Shown: positions 1-6,820, numbered from the stretch's first letter. The stretch is DNA of 10,801 nt from Nitrososphaerales archaeon TH5894 (GCA_014523485.1 JAATVK010000131.1:1-10801), one strand, 5' to 3'. Numbers and translations are program-made. The notes: generated from the sequence alone by a model not told the origin.

Positions 1-742
1 AGTTTATTATTTTTGAAAATCCTGATCCTTCTTCCTGAGCTTCCTTTTCTCTCCATGCAGGTTTTTCTTGATGTTGCCATTTTTCAAAACACTTTCTTAA
101 AATAAACTTGCCCCATAATCTATTCTGATACTGACCTATTTTCATTGATATATCTATAGATTTCGCAAATTTCATAAATTTTTCATCAAGATAAGGAGAA
201 GTTATTTTAACATTGAAAAAATTACCTATTGTTACTGAAGGAAAATGCATTATATCCCATAATCTTTTGACTTCTTCTTCTAACTTTTGTATATCTTTGA
301 AATACCTTTTCAGGTAGTTGTATCCCACGAATAATTCATCCCCTCCATCTCCGGTCAATAAGGTCGACACTCCTAATTCATTAGCTTTTTGTACTGCAGC
401 AAAAATAACACTTGAGTTACGAATAAAAATGGGATCAAATGTTCGAAATAATTCTATTATTTTTTCTTCTATAGTTAATAATTCTTTAGTTTTTATTTTT
501 ATTGCGATATGATTTGAGCTATATTGATTTGCAATCATTCTGGCATAGTGAGAGTCTGATGCATTGGAACCATCGAGAGTAACCGTAAATGTATATTCAG
601 GTTTTTGAAAACTAGCTATTATGCTACTATCCAAACCTCCTGAAAGTAGGAGGCCGCGAGCATTCTCTTTTGTTATAATTTCATTTAACATATAAGAAAG
701 TTTATTACAATATGAAATTTCAGACTGTGAATTTACTTTCAT
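1..742 (-). CDS. Asparagine synthase C-terminal-domain protein (glutaminase-free), 3' end cut by window edge
   Basis: Reading leftwards from ATG at 742, 247 codons are open to the window edge. The protein carries the ATP-pyrophosphatase signature SGGLDSS at residues 34-40 and the second family motif TGDGGDELFVGY at 130-141, which together define the synthetase domain of class B asparagine synthetases. That domain adenylates aspartate (or a related carboxylate) and attacks it with ammonia. The usual N-terminal glutamine amidotransferase domain, which begins with a catalytic Cys at position 2, is absent. The P-loop begins 33 residues from the start, and the 323 bases upstream hold no such domain. 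By inference the enzyme uses free ammonia, a partner glutaminase, or a different amine. A paralogue that makes another amide cannot be excluded. The family is certain; the exact substrate is not. It is transcribed divergently from the small gene at 1066. Confidence 0.9.
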   Translation of the reverse strand, partial: MKVNSQSEISYCNKLSYMLNEIITKENARGLLLSGGLDSSIIASFQKPEYTFTVTLDGSNASDSHYARMIANQYSSNHIAIKIKTKELLTIEEKIIELFRTFDPIFIRNSSVIFAAVQKANELGVSTLLTGDGGDELFVGYNYLKRYFKDIQKLEEEVKRLWDIMHFPSVTIGNFFNVKITSPYLDEKFMKFAKSIDISMKIGQYQNRLWGKFILRKCFEKWQHQEKPAWREKEAQEEGSGFSKIIN

Positions 743-820
743 TTATAAATCTAGATGTCAAAGGAAGATAAATGTTATAATGTTCTTAAAACATTTGACT
801 AATTCGTAATTGTTGGATAA

Positions 821-837
821 TTAAGGATAATCCTTAA
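821..837. repeat. Perfect inverted repeat (7-bp arms, 3-base spacer) in the 742/1066 intergenic region
   Basis: TTAAGGA (821-827) and TCCTTAA (831-837) are exact inverted copies separated by TAA. The hexamer GGATAA also occurs as a direct repeat at 815-820 and 825-830. The site lies about 80-95 bases upstream of the asparagine synthase-like start and just downstream, on the minus strand, of a symmetrical TATA element. That is where archaeal repressors often bind. An operator role is inference. Confidence 0.4.
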
Positions 838-842
838 ATCGG

Positions 843-854
843 TATAAATTTATA
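843..854 (-). promoter_or_regulatory. Candidate TATA box for the asparagine synthase-like gene
   Basis: TATAAATTTATA is a perfect 12-base palindrome and a strong archaeal TATA match. Read on the minus strand, initiation about 25 bases downstream would fall near 820-825, inside the inverted repeat at 821-837, giving a leader of roughly 80 bases. A weaker TATA-like stretch at 767-780 (minus) would instead give a nearly leaderless mRNA. The sequence does not decide between them. The rest of 743-1065 is AT-rich and shows no gene. Confidence 0.35.
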
Positions 855-1033
855 GGTCTAAATTATTACTTGAGGAAAAATATGTTACTTATATTTTAAA
901 TTGAAGAATACATAAAACCTTGAAAATTTTAATGGATGGTTTTTTTTAAATAATTGTTATCCATTTTTATCAAATTATTATTCTTATTATTATTATGAAT
1001 TATGAACTAAAAAGATAAATTTTACATAGAAAG

Positions 1034-1043
1034 TTTTTTAAAT
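1034..1043 (+). promoter_or_regulatory. TATA box of the small gene at 1066
   Basis: The stretch TTTTTTAAAT is centred about 27 bases before the ATG at 1066. This is the spacing expected between an archaeal TATA box and a transcription start at the first base of the gene, so the mRNA is predicted to be leaderless. No Shine-Dalgarno sequence is visible, which agrees. Confidence 0.5.
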
Positions 1044-1065
1044 CCTTAATATAGGGTATGATCTT

Positions 1066-1347
1066 ATGGAAGAAAAAAAGATAAAAGTAAATAATAGAGA
1101 GTATAATATTTCACTTAATGATCAAACTCAACTAAATGCTATGAAACTTAAACGATTATATCAGCAAAGCTATAGTGATATGGACAGTTTTGATGAGGTC
1201 AGTACTGAAATATCGAGTACCATTAATAACCTCTTAAAGCGATCTGTTTCTCCTGAGGTTCTTGAGGAGGATATGGATGGAGCCATTCAACAAATTCTCA
1301 AAATGTATGAAAAAAAGGGAAAAAGTAAACCTCATTTAAAAACATAA
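1066..1347 (+). CDS. Small charged hypothetical protein, 93 aa
   Basis: I do not recognise this gene. The 93-residue product is soluble and highly charged, with no Cys pairs, signal peptide or membrane segment. Residues 1-18 look like a beta-hairpin (KIKVNNREYNISL), followed by a helical region with regular hydrophobic spacing (about 20-60) and a second helix near 65-85 rich in Glu/Asp and Met. The tail is basic (KKGKSKPHLKT). The ATG at 1066 is supported by the TATA box 27 bases upstream and by coding-like composition from there on; the nearby ATG at 1058 is out of frame. The gene ends with tandem TAA stops and is separated by 163 bases, with a new TATA box, from the threonine synthase gene, so it is probably monocistronic. 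It may be a lineage-specific regulatory or structural small protein, but nothing in the sequence shows a function. Confidence 0.7.
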   Translation: MEEKKIKVNNREYNISLNDQTQLNAMKLKRLYQQSYSDMDSFDEVSTEISSTINNLLKRSVSPEVLEEDMDGAIQQILKMYEKKGKSKPHLKT

Positions 1348-1477
1348 TAATTATGTTTGATCATTATAATACGTCGTTATGATACAATTGAGTAAATATA
1401 ACTTCCTCATTTTAATAACTAAATAATTGAATGAAAAGTAATTGAAAGTTAGAAGGAGTAAAAAACATACACCAATA

Positions 1478-1487
1478 ATATAAATAA
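1478..1487 (+). promoter_or_regulatory. TATA box of the threonine synthase gene
   Basis: The A/T stretch containing ATATAAATA is centred about 28 bases before the ATG at 1511, a spacing that predicts a leaderless transcript. There is no Shine-Dalgarno motif before the start. Confidence 0.5.
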
Positions 1488-1510
1488 GATAATAATAATG
1501 ATTCATTCGA

Positions 1511-2854
1511 ATGAATCGTGCGTTAAAAAAGTGTATCAACCCGTCTTGTGGTTTGACTTATGAAATAAGAGATAATAATTATCAATGTTCTTGTGGTTCA
1601 TTTCTAGATGTTCTTTATCCAGAGCGACCTCCTAAGGAATTAATCGAAATATTTTATCAAAGGAGAAATCCTAATGGAAATATTTATAATGAAAGTGGTG
1701 TATGGAGGTTTAGAGAATTATTAAATTTTCCTGAAATAGATACTGAGAATATCAGTGAATGTTCACGGGTATTAGTTTCTCTTGATGGTGCAGAAGGAAG
1801 ATTGTCTAAACCATATAATATGTCAAAAGTTGCAGATTTTGTAGATCTTCCACATGAAAATCTTTTTCTGCAACCCGAGGGATACAATCCTAGTGGATCT
1901 TTCAAAGACAATGGTATGTCAAGCGCAGTAACTCATGCAAAGATGCTCAATATACATACACTAATTTGCGCATCCACCGGAAACACATCGGCATCAGCCG
2001 CAATGTATGCATCCAATGAAAACATAAAATGTGATGTTTTTATTCCTAAAGGAGAAATAGCTCCAGGCAAATTAGGACAAGCCTTTCAATTCGGGGCTCA
2101 AGTTATTCAAGTAGATGGAAATTTTGATGATGCACTACAATCCTCTTTAGAATATTCTAAAACTTCAAATGGGTATACTGTCAACTCTATCAATCCATTT
2201 AGAATAGAAGGCCAGAAAACTATAATTTACAGAGCTTTAGAGCATTTAGAATGGAATCCTCCTGATTGGATCATTTATCCTGGTGGTGCACTAGGAAATA
2301 CATCCAGTTGTGGAAAAGCATTGATAGAATTATATGAGTGGGGGTGGATACGAAAAATCCCCAGAATTGCAGTTGTAAATGCACAAGGTGCAAATACTCT
2401 TTATGAACTTGTTAATGGAAAGTTTGAAAATACAAATCTACACTGGAATGGAGGTAATCCAGATATTAATCAAATTCAAAGATATTATCATTCTAAAAAG
2501 GAAAAGAATATGCTTCCTAAAACTAGAGCCACAGCTATTCAAATAGGTAAGCCTTCAAATATCATTAAAGGGTTAAGAGCTCTATGGTATACTAATGGAT
2601 TAGTAATTCAGGTGAATGATGACGAAATGATGGATGGAATGTCAATCGTAGGACTCAACGGATTCGACTGTGAACTTGCTTCCGGAGCAGTTCCTGCAGG
2701 AATAAAGAAATTGAGAGAAGAAGATATTATTAAAAAAGATGACATTGTTATTGGGATTTTGACGGGTAGACAAAAAGATGCATCAATATCTATGGAATAT
2801 CATATGGATACTAAAAACAGATTTTCAAACCCACCGAAGAATATTTCTCAATAA
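1511..2854 (+). CDS. thrC: Threonine synthase (plant/archaeal type, PLP-dependent)
   Basis: The enzyme converts O-phospho-L-homoserine to L-threonine and phosphate in the cytoplasm, the last step of threonine synthesis. The 447-residue protein opens with a zinc-ribbon-like module (Cys8, Cys13, Cys26, Cys28) usual in archaeal members. The PLP lysine is K132 in NPSGSFKDNGM, ASTGNTSAS spans 154-162, and a glycine-rich phosphate loop follows (PGGALGN near residue 250). The stretch from STGNTSA through RIEGQKT and PDWIIYPGG resembles plant threonine synthases. The start is the first ATG after an in-frame TGA at 1499-1501 and has a well-placed TATA box. One oddity is that the usual substrate loop before the PLP lysine (GEGNTPL or EGNSN) is replaced by SLDGAEGRLSKPYN at about 90-103. 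A threonine synthase paralogue with another phospho-amino-acid substrate, as in cysteate synthase, is therefore possible. The gene converges on trpE. Confidence 0.85.
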   Translation: MNRALKKCINPSCGLTYEIRDNNYQCSCGSFLDVLYPERPPKELIEIFYQRRNPNGNIYNESGVWRFRELLNFPEIDTENISECSRVLVSLDGAEGRLSKPYNMSKVADFVDLPHENLFLQPEGYNPSGSFKDNGMSSAVTHAKMLNIHTLICASTGNTSASAAMYASNENIKCDVFIPKGEIAPGKLGQAFQFGAQVIQVDGNFDDALQSSLEYSKTSNGYTVNSINPFRIEGQKTIIYRALEHLEWNPPDWIIYPGGALGNTSSCGKALIELYEWGWIRKIPRIAVVNAQGANTLYELVNGKFENTNLHWNGGNPDINQIQRYYHSKKEKNMLPKTRATAIQIGKPSNIIKGLRALWYTNGLVIQVNDDEMMDGMSIVGLNGFDCELASGAVPAGIKKLREEDIIKKDDIVIGILTGRQKDASISMEYHMDTKNRFSNPPKNISQ

Positions 2855-2899
2855 TCCATCATTAATTATATTATGAAGTAAATACATGATAAGCAATAA

Positions 2900-2910
2900 T
2901 TTTTTTATTT
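2900..2910 (+). terminator. T-run terminator after the threonine synthase gene
   Basis: A run of seven T residues followed by ATTT lies 46 bases after the threonine synthase stop, on the coding strand. Archaeal transcription commonly ends at such oligo-T tracts without a hairpin. It overlaps the stop codon of the convergent trpE gene, so the two transcripts probably overlap slightly at their 3' ends. Confidence 0.4.
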
Positions 2911-4411
2911 AAACTCTTCTTGTACTATTTGTAAAAGATTTTCGTTCAAGCTTACGATTTTTTTTATTTTTTAAAACTGATATCATAGCCTCTGCTTTCC
3001 TTTCTGTTTCTTCCCACTCATTTATAGGAATGGAATCCATTACTATTCCAGCACCAGATTGAACATATCCTTGCTTCCCATTTATAAAAATTGATCGTAT
3101 CGTTATAGCAAAATCACAACATCCGTTGAATGAGAAGTAACCTAGAGCCCCAGCATAAGGTTCTCGTCTTTCTTTTTCCAATTCATTTATAATTTCCATT
3201 GCCCTAACTTTGGGCGCTCCTGAAACCGTTCCAGCAGGAAATAGTGCTTTTAAGGCATCAAAAACATCGAAGTTATCTGACAAGTCTCCTACGATATGTG
3301 ACACAATGTGTTGCACATGGCTAAAACGTTTAATTGCCATCAGCGATTTGACCTTTACTGTTCCATAATCAGAAACACGACCGACATCATTCCTTGCAAG
3401 GTCGACCAACATTGTATGTTCAGCTAATTCCTTTTCATCTTTTAATAAATTTTCTCCTAAAATGATAGTTTCTTGTTCGTTTTTACCGATAGGCCTCGTT
3501 CCAGCTATAGGAAATGTCTCAATTACTTTTCCTGTAACACGAAGAAGCATTTCTGGACTAGATCCTATTATACACCTTTTGTCAATATTAAAGAGATACA
3601 TATAAGGAGAAGGATTTAGGTTTCGTAATGATGAATAAACTTGAAGGAAGTTTCCTTCAATATTGAATTTATAGTTTTTTGATAAAACAACTTGAAAAAT
3701 ATCGCCATCATAAATATATCGTTGTGCTTTTCTCACCATTTTTATGAATTCTCCTTTAGTAAGGTTTCGTTGTGGAACAGAACATCTAACGTCCTTAAAC
3801 CTACTTTTTTGGACAAGAGTATTCATTTTCTTAATAGGGATATTATCATTAGTGTGATAACCTTCATCATTTAGTATGTGATTTATTTCTTCTATTTGTG
3901 ATTCTTTACCAATATGAAAATAATATGCGTGATTTTCTTTATGATCATAAAGTATTCCATCTGTAAAAATTCCAAACTCAAGCAATGGAAAGTTTAGTAT
4001 TTTTTTCTTTGGTGCTGGTAATCTTTCCCAAAATCTGATAGCTTCATAACTGATGTAACCTACTGCTCCTCCAATATATCTAGAATTAATATTAGGTGGG
4101 TGTATTTTTGGAAGGATAGATCTTAATTGGGATAATGGTTCAGTCACCTGAAGTGTTTTTACTATTTTTTTATTTTTATTAAAAACAATAAAGTTTTTTG
4201 AATTACATTTTACAAGGAAACTTGGACGAAATCCAATAATAGATGTCTCTGCCAACTCCTTCGGACCCGATAAAGATTCAAAAATAAAAGTGGAATCGAA
4301 AAAATCAAAGATGTGAGAAAAAATTTCAAATTGATTTTTCTTAGTATTTAGTTTTTGTAAATGAAAATCATTTAATCTTTTTAGCTGTGAAAGAGATAAT
4401 GGACTATTCAA
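2909..4411 (-). CDS. trpE: Anthranilate synthase component I
   Basis: TrpE converts chorismate to anthranilate, using ammonia delivered by TrpG, in the first committed step of tryptophan synthesis. The 500-residue protein has the N-terminal regulatory domain (about 20-180) and the chorismate-binding domain (about 215-480). Visible motifs are FESL at 44-47 and NPSPYM at 266-271, which form the tryptophan feedback site in known enzymes. GSSPE is at 283-287, AGTRP at 303-307, LVDLARND at 335-342, GTVSGAPK at 394-401 and GAGIV at 453-457. The Ala in PIAGTRP and the NPSPYM motif favour TrpE over aminodeoxychorismate synthase PabB, which carries a Lys in PIKGT. The start is TTG at 4411: the frame is closed upstream by a stop at 4427-4429, and the next in-frame ATG lies deep inside the domain. 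No trpG or other trp gene adjoins it in this window, so its partner is encoded elsewhere. Confidence 0.93.
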   Translation of the reverse strand: MNSPLSLSQLKRLNDFHLQKLNTKKNQFEIFSHIFDFFDSTFIFESLSGPKELAETSIIGFRPSFLVKCNSKNFIVFNKNKKIVKTLQVTEPLSQLRSILPKIHPPNINSRYIGGAVGYISYEAIRFWERLPAPKKKILNFPLLEFGIFTDGILYDHKENHAYYFHIGKESQIEEINHILNDEGYHTNDNIPIKKMNTLVQKSRFKDVRCSVPQRNLTKGEFIKMVRKAQRYIYDGDIFQVVLSKNYKFNIEGNFLQVYSSLRNLNPSPYMYLFNIDKRCIIGSSPEMLLRVTGKVIETFPIAGTRPIGKNEQETIILGENLLKDEKELAEHTMLVDLARNDVGRVSDYGTVKVKSLMAIKRFSHVQHIVSHIVGDLSDNFDVFDALKALFPAGTVSGAPKVRAMEIINELEKERREPYAGALGYFSFNGCCDFAITIRSIFINGKQGYVQSGAGIVMDSIPINEWEETERKAEAMISVLKNKKNRKLERKSFTNSTRRV

Positions 4412-4423
4412 ATTTAAGATGAG

Positions 4424-4458
4424 CTCCTATAATTGATTGATTTTATAAAATTATATAA
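4424..4458 (-). promoter_or_regulatory. trpE promoter and possible ribosome-binding site
   Basis: On the minus strand a TATA element (TTATATAA, 4451-4458) is followed by AGGAG at 4424-4428, 12 bases before the TTG start at 4411. This combination supports the TTG, since a non-ATG start would benefit from a Shine-Dalgarno contact. A second TATA-like stretch at 4442-4450 would start the mRNA near 4420 and exclude the AGGAG, so which box is used is unclear. Confidence 0.4.
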
Positions 4459-5228
4459 GTCTATATGAGTTATTATTTAATAAAATATCTCCGTAAGACT
4501 ACCTATTTTCAATTTTAATTAAAGAGGGTAAAGTTTGGTATTGTAACATGAAGTGTATTCGTAATATTTTTTTATATCAAAAAATCCTATTTTGGTAAAG
4601 TATTTTGTGAATATTAGTGGATAAAATAAAATTTTTTTCTTCTGTATGGTAATTTCTCATCCCTATTTTTATATTGTATACCTTTTAATATTTAAAACTG
4701 TTACGAGAAATTTTAATATAGAATACAGTGCAAGATATCAATATTAATTATGATAAAAATATTGTTATTAGTATTAAGACTTACTCATAAAATAAATATG
4801 TACCGGACATAATTAATTGACGTGACTTTATTCTATTTACTCAATTAATTTTACCTTATTGTTTACTTATTTTTTTAAATACATAGACACTAATATTATC
4901 TCACTTTTTACAAATAACGGGAAACAGAAATTAATTAACCAAATAATTTCAATTCAATTAAGGTCAGCTAGAAAACCTCATAGGAGGTCAGTTAATTCTG
5001 TGAAGGTTCTAAAATTTCATATTCATTAAGCTTATTATAATCTTTATTTGTAAGAAAGGTATTTTCCATTTATAACGTAAATATCGATTTTTACTTGGTG
5101 ATTGTAATTTCCAACTACCATTTCTTCTATCATTTCATTTACAGGCAAGACAGAGTTGCTCAATTTCCTTATTTCAAAAGATTATATTATCATTATTTCA
5201 CTGGAGCTAGATTTAATAAGATATAATG
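4459..5228. other. AT-rich intergenic region with no convincing gene
   Basis: About 770 bases with frequent stops in all frames. Two local structures stand out. One is a pair of AGGTCAG direct repeats (4961-4967 and 4985-4991) flanking a short hairpin, ACCTC/GAGGT with a 4-base loop (4975-4988). The other is a coding-like minus-strand stretch at 5044-5163, open for 39 codons from a TTG. No tRNA, SRP RNA or RNase P RNA was recognised. Confidence 0.5.
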
Positions 5229-5238
5229 TTATAAAAAA
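5229..5238 (+). promoter_or_regulatory. Candidate TATA box for the zinc-ribbon gene at 5296
   Basis: TTATAAAAAA is the best TATA match upstream of this gene. Initiation about 25 bases downstream would give a leader of roughly 35-40 bases. That leader would contain a four-codon mini-ORF (5281-5295), in frame with the main gene, whose TAA directly abuts the ATG at 5296. Confidence 0.35.
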
Positions 5239-5295
5239 GTATATTTGTTTGAAATAACAGGCCAAAACAAGAAAAAGTTAATGGAAACAACATAA

Positions 5296-5523
5296 ATGCC
5301 ATGCAAGGGGATATGCGCACGACATAAAGCATTAAAACCTAAAAGTGGACAACGTTACATAATAGGACAGAAACGTTGTCAAGTATGTCAAATTTTTATA
5401 AAATGGGAAGGTTTATGGTGTCCTTGTTGTGGATATCGTTTACGCACAAGACCTAGGAGCAGAAAATATAAAATACAATTTAATGAAAAGGTAATTAAAA
5501 ATTTACTAACCAATGTTCGGTAA
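5296..5523 (+). CDS. Small zinc-ribbon protein, 75 aa, thaumarchaeal conserved hypothetical
   Basis: A 75-residue basic protein with Cys at 3, 7, 28, 31, 42, 44 and 45. CQVC (28-31) and CPCCG (42-46) form a four-cysteine zinc ribbon separated by an aromatic segment (IFIKWEGLW). Cys3 and Cys7 near the N-terminus could be a second metal ligand pair. A strongly basic segment follows (RLRTRPRSRKYK, about 48-59), suggesting contact with nucleic acid or the ribosome. From memory, proteins beginning MPCKGIC and carrying KRCQxC and CPCCGxRLRTxPR recur in thaumarchaeal genomes as hypothetical proteins. That conservation supports the start at 5296 rather than the upstream in-frame ATG at 5281, which is closed by a TAA. 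The Cys and Arg/Lys pattern stands out clearly from the surrounding AT-rich DNA. The molecular role is unknown; a transcription- or translation-associated adaptor is only a guess. Confidence 0.85.
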   Translation: MPCKGICARHKALKPKSGQRYIIGQKRCQVCQIFIKWEGLWCPCCGYRLRTRPRSRKYKIQFNEKVIKNLLTNVR

Positions 5524-5532
5524 AAACATAGG

Positions 5533-5649
5533 ATGTATTATTTTGTTATTTTTTATAATAAAACTGATATTCTATCATCCTTCGGCTTAGTTCGAGTGCG
5601 TGTTAGTCCGGGCAAAATTTATCATATAAATTCATTTCAACTATACTAG
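5533..5649 (+). CDS. Possible 38-aa ORF downstream of the zinc-ribbon gene
   Basis: An ATG nine bases after the zinc-ribbon stop opens a 38-codon frame ending in TAG at 5647-5649. Its central segment (ILSSFGLVRVRVSPGKIY) lies in the only GC-rich island of this part of the window: about 19 of 32 bases at 5582-5613 are G or C. The first 12 residues are aromatic and hydrophobic. The spacing would allow co-transcription with the zinc-ribbon gene. I recognise no family, and the island might instead be a structured RNA or a relic of an older gene. Treat as a weak prediction. Confidence 0.25.
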   Translation: MYYFVIFYNKTDILSSFGLVRVRVSPGKIYHINSFQLY

Positions 5650-6021
5650 TCTGTAAGAATTATATTAACATATAGCCCTTACAAATTGTAATTTAACAAG
5701 TTGGTTTATTACAAAAAAATTTTCCATAGCTAATGCCAATGGAATAAATATAGTTTATTTAATATTTTATTTGCTTTATTACAGGGATTTTTTAGCTATT
5801 TTAATTCTTCGTCTTCACCATTGAATGAAAAACATTTTTTATTAATAAAAAAGAATCATTTATTAAATATACTAATTATCTAAAGAAGCCGATGTCAATT
5901 TAACAAATACCTAATACATACGAATCGTAATTAAAAAAGAGCATAAAAATATAATTTAAAAAACTTAACTTGGTATATGCTTATTATATAAAAAAGGATT
6001 TTTTAAATATTACCAATTTCA
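5650..6021. other. AT-rich intergenic region, nothing recognised
   Basis: About 370 bases between the zinc-ribbon locus (plus) and the convergent TRAM gene (minus). It contains oligo-T and oligo-A tracts that could end transcription from either side, and a 6-bp inverted repeat TGTAAG/CTTACA (5652-5657 and 5678-5683). No coding frame, tRNA or conserved RNA was seen. Confidence 0.5.
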
Positions 6022-6261
6022 TTAAACAAGATCGGCTTTTGCGAATCTGTTACCAATACTGGTGATTTTAATTTTAACATCATTTCCAACTTTACCATCT
6101 TTAACAAAAATCACAAAACCTTGAACTCTTGCAACACCATCACCTTTATAACTGGTTTCAGTGATTTGTACGTTGTATTCCTTTCCTAATTCTACCGGTT
6201 TATTAGTAAAATTTCGTTGATCGTTATTATCCCCATACTGTTCATTACTAGTATTACTCAT
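6022..6261 (-). CDS. Stand-alone TRAM domain protein, 79 aa
   Basis: A single TRAM domain fills residues 22-79 after a polar, disordered N-terminus (about 1-20, rich in Asn, Ser and Gln). The diagnostic core is GDGVARVQGFVIFV (40-53), followed by the GK/GNDVKIKI strand and the closing FAKADLV. TRAM is a small beta-barrel RNA-binding fold found at the end of tRNA methylthiotransferases and methyltransferases. Archaea also have free-standing versions, which in methanogens act as RNA chaperones and are cold-responsive. By analogy this protein probably binds RNA and tunes structure or translation. The ATG at 6261 is preceded on the minus strand by a TATA-like element centred near 6286, compatible with a leaderless mRNA. 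Length and composition are typical of the family. It is a single gene, with about 2 kb of nearly empty DNA upstream of it. Confidence 0.9.
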   Translation of the reverse strand: MSNTSNEQYGDNNDQRNFTNKPVELGKEYNVQITETSYKGDGVARVQGFVIFVKDGKVGNDVKIKITSIGNRFAKADLV

Positions 6262-6649
6262 AAACTTAATGAAATATAAGATAATATGAATGAATGCATT
6301 TTCTTAGTCAAATAATTTTTTGTAAAAAAATAAATAAATATAATTCTATTTGTTGTTAATGATAAAATTCTTATGAAATTCTTAAGAAAAAAGTAATTAA
6401 TAAAAATTATTATCGTATTTGAATTTTAATAGAAATACATAAAGAAGTTGAAACTTGCACTTATTATTAAAGAATATTTCAACATTGTATTAAAAATTAT
6501 TAATTTTTAACTTAGTTTAGTAAAATTGTAAAATATTTAATAGATTTTGAAATTTCCTTTTACCAATAAAACTCACAAAAAATCAATCTATCAATTCTAA
6601 CAAATTTGGATTTTTATGACAAGAATAAGTGATTTTCTAGTATAATTCA
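6262..6649. other. AT-rich intergenic region upstream of the TRAM gene
   Basis: No coding frame is supported. The only repeat noted is two copies of AAATTCTTA (6365-6373 and 6376-6384) in an 11-base tandem period. The nearest TATA-like elements for the TRAM gene lie at 6271-6290. Confidence 0.45.
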
Positions 6650-6820
6650 TTATTTCTTAATACATTGAGTATTTACAACATTTTTACATTTGTTGCTATG
6701 TCTCCAACTACCATTCATAAAAAATTCTAAGTGTTTATTGTTATTATTATCAATTATAATACGTTCATCACTATTTTTCGCTGTATTTGATTTTCTAATA
6801 GTTTCAATTACTTTTCTCAT
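6650..6820 (-). CDS. Putative small ORF, 56 aa, unknown
   Basis: Reading leftwards from ATG at 6820, 56 codons are open to TAA at 6650-6652. The product begins MRKVIETIRK, contains a run of Asn near residues 25-28, then FFMNGSWRHSNKCKNV and a basic end. Two Cys (near 45 and 53) are 8 apart and do not form an obvious zinc site. In its favour, a strong TATA element (TTATAA at 6841-6846, within a CTTATAAG palindrome) is centred 24-25 bases before the ATG, the right place for a leaderless transcript. Against it, the product is short, resembles nothing I know, and uses codons no more ordered than the background. It may be a species-specific small protein or chance. Confidence 0.3.
   Translation of the reverse strand: MRKVIETIRKSNTAKNSDERIIIDNNNNKHLEFFMNGSWRHSNKCKNVVNTQCIKK

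Noticed and set aside
318..512. Plus-strand 64-codon frame near the left edge
   Set aside because: Antisense to the asparagine synthase-like gene, covering its TGDGGDE region.
1351..1539. Minus-strand 62-codon frame overlapping the start of the threonine synthase gene
   Set aside because: Low-complexity Tyr/Ile/Leu-rich translation of AT-rich DNA that overlaps the threonine synthase promoter and start; no supporting promoter.
5582..5614. tRNA 3' half suggested by TTCGAGT and a TCCGGGC-A end
   Set aside because: The bases flanking TTCGAGT do not form a T-stem, no partner acceptor strand lies at tRNA distance, and no anticodon or D arm can be drawn on either strand.
6365..6384. Tandem 11-base repeat as a possible CRISPR-like or iteron array
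   Set aside because: Only two copies of a 9-base AT-only-type word; no further units or regular spacing.
5111..6715. Shared 12-mer CCAACTACCATT at 5111-5122 and 6704-6715, possibly a dispersed repeat
   Set aside because: A single 12-base match in about 10 kb of biased sequence is expected by chance, and flanking bases do not match. The motif also falls in different reading frames.
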